Source: Eleginops maclovinus (lineage: Eukaryota > Chordata > Actinopteri > Perciformes > Eleginopidae). Taken from it: a stretch of 64,000 nt of DNA. Each line of letters starts with the position of its first letter. Positions within the stretch are counted from its first letter, which is position 1. This document shows positions 58,178-64,000 of the stretch, piece after piece. The stretch is from NCBI RefSeq assembly GCF_036324505.1, contig NC_086364.1, positions 15,702,648 through 15,766,647 on the forward strand. The letters run 5' to 3'. The notes beneath the pieces were generated by a model. The model saw nothing but the letters and a program-made list of their open reading frames with translations. It did not search any database and was not told the DNA's origin. Both the position numbers and the translations under genes were made by a program.

Positions 58178-59803
58178 AGATAAAGAGGGATCGCTGTCAT
58201 CCAAATTCTCACTCACTCAGCTGGTCCGCATTAATGTTTAGAATAAAATATTAGAAAAAGTAACTCAAACTCATCGGTGACCCCAGCTCCTCATGCTCCA
58301 CTCATGTAAAAACGGCTGCCTTTTCTTCTGTTTTGCTGAGTCTCAAACCAGAACCTCAAAACCCCTGTTCAGCTAGTAGACTACATATGAAGCTCTCCTT
58401 TCTTTAAACTGTTGGTTAGTCTAAGATTGGACTGCAGAGCAATAGCATCAAGGTGATAGGGGACTCAATATAAACATATAATATAAACACATAACTGTAG
58501 CAGCTAAACTGAAAGGGTGCTCAGCTTTCTCTTCACTCTTCTTTTTTTACTTTGCAGTCAATGCTAAAATTGACAATGCTAAGAATGTTTTCAGACAGAT
58601 ATTTGAGAATCTCGCTCTAGCACGACTTACAGTAGTCAAGAAATATGTTTTTATTCAGCATAGTTGTGGGGAGATATTGTAGTGCGAGCCAGCTCTATTT
58701 ATCAGTTTCCTACTTGTCAGGCTTGAGAGGCTTTTCAATAATTGTCACACACCTCAGGACCAAACATACCAGTGTAAAGAACCAAAGAAATAAACATGGG
58801 CCATTGGAAATGAAATGAGCATGTAGAGCTGCTCAGCCTCTTTTGTGGTTGTTAACGACCAAATGTTTTGTGCAATATAAAAACAAATAGTTTTGCAATG
58901 GTGTCCCCTCCACAGCTGTCATTTTTATAATTTTGGTAATCCATTGGGGTAGAATTTTATCTTTTGTTTTCTATCTGAATAAAACTCGATTCCAAATGAC
59001 CTGATTGACCAAGTTTAAAATGGGTTTAAAGCTCAGTGAATGTATTTATATCATTAAAAGGGATTATTTTTAAAGGTTGATGTGATACATGTACTTTCAA
59101 TACATACTTTGTAACTGATCACTCCCAACTAAAGCTCAAAGCTGAGACCAAATACAGCCAGTTGTTTTTGTGTATCATTTTTACCAAGGCTGACAAGCTT
59201 ACCTTGATGGGGTGATTTTCAGCTATTTGATTATACCTTTTTTTTTACTTCTTCTCAGCATTTTAATGATGGCTTTTCTGCACACAATGCATCCTACAAT
59301 GCATCATTACTCTTTATAATTAAAGGTGTTCAACATTTTAAAGTGTTGTCAGCTCATCAGTTATTTGTCATTCTGTCCAACTGTAATTGTTTCTCAAAGG
59401 TGAATGCAAAGTGTGAAAAAACCTTGCCTGCATCAGTCATCAGTCATCATAGTCAGATCCTTTTTTTTTTTTTGTGGCTGGAATACATTAACATACTCAA
59501 TGTTAATAAAGCTTTTATCTGATATTCGACATAAGCATAATCTTGGCACAATAAAACCTTATTTTCTAACATCAATGTAGTTAAATCATGCTACAAATGT
59601 GTGGGAAGTAAAGCATAGCAAGCAACCTAGTGTTTTAAAGAAGGAAAAAAGCGTCACTGTATGGACATATTTATGTTAAATTTCAGTCTTAGTACCAAAA
59701 AAAATTGAATTTCTTCTCATTCTCTGAAAAAAGACAAACATCTATACACAACTTTTAACCAACCCCACACACCAGGTGTCCATTTAGTGTCAAAACCTGT
59801 CTG
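58178..59803. other. arhgap17 3' UTR and convergent gap to slc5a11
   Basis: Non-coding DNA between the two stop codons, which face each other. A poly(A) signal for arhgap17 is AATAAA at 58978-58983, about 800 nt after the stop. No other gene was seen. Confidence 0.6.
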
Positions 59804-62800
59804 TCAAGCCCAGTAGCCGATGATGAAGAAAGTTACGGAGAGGCAAATGAGCAGGTTGACGTTAACAATGAGTCGCAGCCGTGGCTTTTCCTCTAGAGAA
59901 CAGATAGCATCTTCAGGTGGAGGATCCATCACAGGTTGATCATCTCCTCGCTTCCTTCTCTCCATCCCACACAGCCAGAAGAGGGCAGACATCAGCTTGG
60001 ACTGTCTCTGGACACTGGACATGGAGGATGAAGAGTCTGGAAAGTTCAGGAGGGAGAGAGAAGACACTGAATAGTGGAGAGGATTCGTTCCACAGCTAAA
60101 TTAAATGACAAATGGGAAACCCACCCTTCCTGTGATGACATGCTTTTCCATTGCTGTTCTCCTGCTCACTTCCTGTGACTCCCATGCCATTTGTCTGACT
60201 GTTGTTCACTTCTAAACTCATAGTGCTGCCCTCCACTGAGAAGACCTGCTCTTTGGGCTCCACTGGGTCAAACCTTGTGAACCAGGTGAGGCGAGTAATC
60301 TGTTATTTAAAAAAAACAAAACATGGAAAAAGTTACATAAATCTAAGAAAATCTAATTCACTCTCTTGTAGTTCATGTTTATCTGGCAGCCTAAGCTGTT
60401 TATTATTACATCTGTGTGAAAGGACCCAAATGATGATCCATTTGGCCATAGTGTTAAATTAGTGCACTGCAAACTAGTATTAATGGTAACTTTCAAAAGT
60501 TTCGCTTGGGTGTTATTGACCCCTAGTGGTGCTGTAGAGCAGGTTCATATAGAGAGAAATGCAATTTATATTAGTATTGTTATTCAGTTTTTTGAGTTAC
60601 AAACAATATTTTTGATGTGAAACACTGAATCTAAAGACATTGTTATTGTAAAGACATTTACAATAACAATTAAATTATTTCTATATTACAAAGTCAGAAA
60701 TCTACAGATATACACATGGAAAAGCGTCACAACTGAAATTTAGTTGTGATTTTCACCTGCTCCGGTTTGGGCTCCTCTGTAGCCAGGCTGATTACAACCA
60801 CCACAAACAACGTGATGAAGGACAGCAACATGGAGAAGTACAGGTAATGGACGTATTTCAACACCGCAGGCCTGTCATCGTCCTCGTAGCACAGGGGCGC
60901 AGGGTAAATGAAGTCCAGCAACATGCGGATGCAGCCCACTACCAGGCCAATAACCAGACCCCAGAATGCACCCTGATGTATGAAGGGAGAGAGGGAGAGA
61001 AGTGTCAGTTGCAAGCAAGCGATGTATGATAATCTCTCACAGACCTGAACAGACACAACCCGAGGCTGCAGCACCTTACCTTCTCATTGGTCCTCTTCCA
61101 GAAGCAGCCGGTGAGGAAGATGATAGAGACTGGAGGCTGCAGGTAGGTGCTAATGGATTGGATGTAGATAAAAAGCTGCCCTCCCTGACTGGCCTGGATG
61201 ACAGGAATCCACAGCACAGACACCACCACCAGCACGAGCACAAACACCCTGTAGCACACACATGAAACATCTGTTTTTAAGTCATTGCAGTTTGCTTGAT
61301 GATTTCTTCCAAAATGAATTATTATGACATGTGTGGTTTTAGTGGGAGGACATATTATTCATGATGTATAAACCTTTAACCTCTGCCTTCAAGCGTTGGT
61401 GGAAAAGCAGAAAATATTGAACTTTACTGATACAAAATGTTGTAACTGCAGGCTATGTCCTGACTTATACAGCATACAAGCTGCACCCAGGGCCTTTTTT
61501 GGGTTAGGCCTGCTTATCCTCAGGTGGTTACATACCTTCCCACAATCATAAGCTCCCACTCAGATGCACGGGTACGGAAAGTCTTCCAAAGATCCATGGT
61601 GAAAATGGTGCTGGCGCTGTTGAAGATGGAGGTCAGAGAGGACATGAGAGCAGCAATCATCACTGCCATCATCAGACCTCGCAACCCTGGGAGAGAAAAA
61701 CAAAATGACTGGCACAAGAGACTATAGTATAAAGAAGGCTAAAACAGTACAGGAGGTGTAAGAAGGAAACCAGTCTCACCAGTAGGCAGCAGCTCCATCA
61801 CCAGTCTGGCATAGGCGGTGTCTGAGCATCCAACTGGGTTATCACAAATCTCTTTACACAACTCAGGGTCTGCACACGCCACATCATCTATTTCATTAAA
61901 ACACACAACACTCAATTTTAAACATTAAAACTCTTATACTTTTATAGCATGCATCACTATTTAACAGAGGTAATTTAAGGTTGTTCATTAAGCATATACC
62001 AAGTACATAATCCCAGCTGCTGGCTCGATGAATTGAAGCGTACATTTCACACTGTACCTGTGTAAAGTATCCTGCTGATCATGCCCGGCAGCATGATAAC
62101 GAAGAAAGGCAGAATCTTTAAGTAAGCCGCCATTAGTGAGCCACCTTTTGCGTGGGTGAGGGTCTTAGCGGCCAAGGATCGCTGTACAATAACCTGCAAA
62201 TAAACCAAATTGACCTCACAGGGATAGTTGGTGCATAATTAAGAGATGTCAAGTATGTATTTTAATTTTAACGGGGGTCTATTTGACAACGAATAGGGAA
62301 TCACATCAGATGTTATTGCGCCTGGCAGGTTTTAAGGCTTTATGTTTTATGTGCTGAACTTAAAGGCAGGAAATGCTCATTAAAATTGCATGCGTCTTCT
62401 GATGTCGCAGATTTGGGCTGGTACATAGACTATCACTCTGATATTGGTTAAAAGGAATTTTTTACTTTTCTAAAGAGCAAAACATGCCAAATTATAAAGA
62501 TGGGGGTTTTCAGATGAAGGTGCTTTCTCGCTTAAATTCAGAGGAATTTTGTACACAGCATAAACAAGATGTAAAGGGACTGAATAACACTTTCATCTTT
62601 CAGAGTTAAAAGACTTCGAGACACTTTACAAGTAAAATAAGTTGAATGTTTTTATAGCAATGTTGGCAACTCTGGGGCCTATCATTTCTAACACTCCTTC
62701 CCTTAGAGGTCAGGTGTGCCAGCATGTGATCTAATTTAAATAAAAGGCTTTTTCACTGCGGTACTAATTCTCTATTATTTTATCAGATATCAATTAGTAA

Positions 62801-63989
62801 GAAAAGTGCTACACAAGAACGTTTATATATATGACAGTACCTGGTCAGAACACCAGTACCACATGGAGGGGACGGACATGCCGATGATGACCCCTGGCCA
62901 AGGCAGGTCCGAGTTCACCGGGTCTCTGAATATGTGGAAGGCGTCATCTCGAGGGATGCCACAGGTGGAGTTTGGCACGCGTACCGAAGGGATGGCGTTG
63001 GGGTATTTGCTCATCAGAGCATCCCAGCCTCCAACCTCCGCAAAGCCTTAACAGGTGAAAAACAGGGTCAAATAAACTGGAAAACAAACTGCTGGTGATG
63101 GGAAAGTTTAATGCAGTCAGATTTCACTTGCTGAAGCCCATGAGGGTGAGCCCTCCTGCCAGCATGATGGCAGTTTGAGCAGCGTCTGTGTAGATAACTG
63201 CAGCCAGACCACCTGGGAAACAACAGCCAGGGACACACAGAACAAACTGTAAAATGCACGTTTATGTATAATGTCTAAGCAAAGAGGTGAAGAGGGAGAA
63301 AGGTCACCTGTAACAGTGTAGAGAGCAGTAATTGACAGCAGCAGCACCACAGCGATGTAGATGTTCCATTGTAAAGCGAGCTGAATGAAGAGAGCACCGG
63401 CATACATGTCCACCTGGAAGAACCATTTTACAAGACAGAAAATACAAACAAACTCAACAGCATTCGAATGCATACACAAATATAAAGGTATGTGTTACAG
63501 CAAAGGAAAAGTAACATATAGTTGTTTTGTACCGATATTTTTGTAAAGATGTAAATAAACAAACACAGGATAGTTAAAAATATCTGTGTTCTTCTACCGC
63601 CAAAACGCTTCTGCAAATATTCTGGCATGGTCATCACCTGGAGGTAAAAGAGATGATTATATACAAAGGAATAATTGAAATAAATCATCCATGTGTGTCA
63701 TTTTTTTGGTGTAAGACCCCCTTACCCCAGAGGCGATATAAATGGGGAGAAAGAGCCATCCCAGCAGCAGCACCATGAGCATACCCTGTCAACCATCAAA
63801 CAGAAACTCTCAACACTTCAAAACAGCATTTCATGTCACAATGTGTCTTATATTAATTCTTAAGAGTAATTATTGATCCGTTACATTCCACTCATATGCA
63901 ACAGCCCCGATTCCTGCTGCAGCTCCTGACCCTGCCAGGCCGATGAAATGTCCACTGCCAATGTTACTGGCAAACAGCGAGGCACCTAC
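59804..63989 (-). CDS. slc5a11: Sodium/myo-inositol cotransporter 2 (SMIT2), 5' partial
   Basis: Thirteen exons in coding order on the minus strand: 63989-63885, 63785-63726, 63637-63533, 63413-63308, 63212-63132, 63046-62841, 62193-62058, 61887-61780, 61686-61536, 61248-61080, 60972-60757, 60299-60125 and 60036-59804. They code for 616 aa. Human SLC5A11 is about 675 aa, so roughly the first 50-60 residues lie beyond 64000. Sodium-solute symporter signatures include [75 protein letters not shown] and [20 protein letters not shown]. The C-terminal helix ends IGYWA (human IWGYFA). It is an apical Na+-coupled importer of myo-inositol and some sugars. All introns are GT-AG except the one between 63132 and 63046, which has a GC donor. 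Placement beside arhgap17 as in human supports SLC5A11 over SLC5A1 or SLC5A9. Confidence 0.93.
60639..60670. repeat. Perfect 14-bp inverted repeat in an slc5a11 intron
   Basis: ATTGTTATTGTAAA (60639-60652) and its reverse complement (60657-60670) flank GACA. AT-rich; it could form a short hairpin. Confidence 0.85.
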
Positions 63990-64000
63990 CTAAATATAGA

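Overview
The window is vertebrate nuclear DNA. Genes have many short exons with GT-AG introns, intergenic DNA is AT-rich, and there are many long (CA/GT)n, (CT/GA)n arrays and fish-type foldback repeats. The proteins read as clear orthologs of human genes but the introns are compact, which points to a teleost fish, probably a percomorph; the species cannot be named from sequence alone. No bacterial system, CRISPR array, rRNA or tRNA gene was seen.

Layout. 1-8.4 kb is non-coding DNA upstream of cbx4, with repeats and possible conserved regulatory blocks. cbx4 (+, 8704-14698) and cbx8 (+, 21715-24130) are tandem Polycomb chromobox genes with identical 69/44/66/67-nt first four coding exons. 24.1-28.4 kb is a repeat-rich gap with an unidentified ORF pair followed by a poly(A) signal and an LTR-like fragment. 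metrnl (+, 28606-31862) encodes a secreted meteorin-like protein. aqp8 (-, 34907-36645) encodes an aquaporin 8 whose N-terminal reading frame does not join cleanly to its first conserved exon. arhgap17 (+, 39259-58177, 20 coding exons, 809 aa) encodes a BAR-RhoGAP protein and starts head to head with aqp8. slc5a11 (-, 59804-63989, 13 exons read, 5' end outside the window) encodes the sodium/myo-inositol cotransporter SMIT2 and ends tail to tail with arhgap17.

The genes form two human synteny blocks side by side: CBX4-CBX8 and METRNL (human 17q25) and AQP8-ARHGAP17-SLC5A11 (human 16p12). cbx4 and cbx8 share a role as PRC1 readers of H3K27me3. The other genes do not form one pathway: aqp8 and slc5a11 are epithelial water and solute transporters, arhgap17 controls Cdc42/Rac at cell junctions, and metrnl is a secreted cytokine-like factor.

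All exon boundaries were read by hand from splice sites and phase. I found no convincing new biological system. The items most worth a second look are the aqp8 N-terminal frame break, the GC-AG intron of slc5a11, a coding-like read-through after arhgap17 exon 16, the unidentified ORF pair near 26 kb, perfect short hairpins, and several regulatory-looking non-coding blocks.
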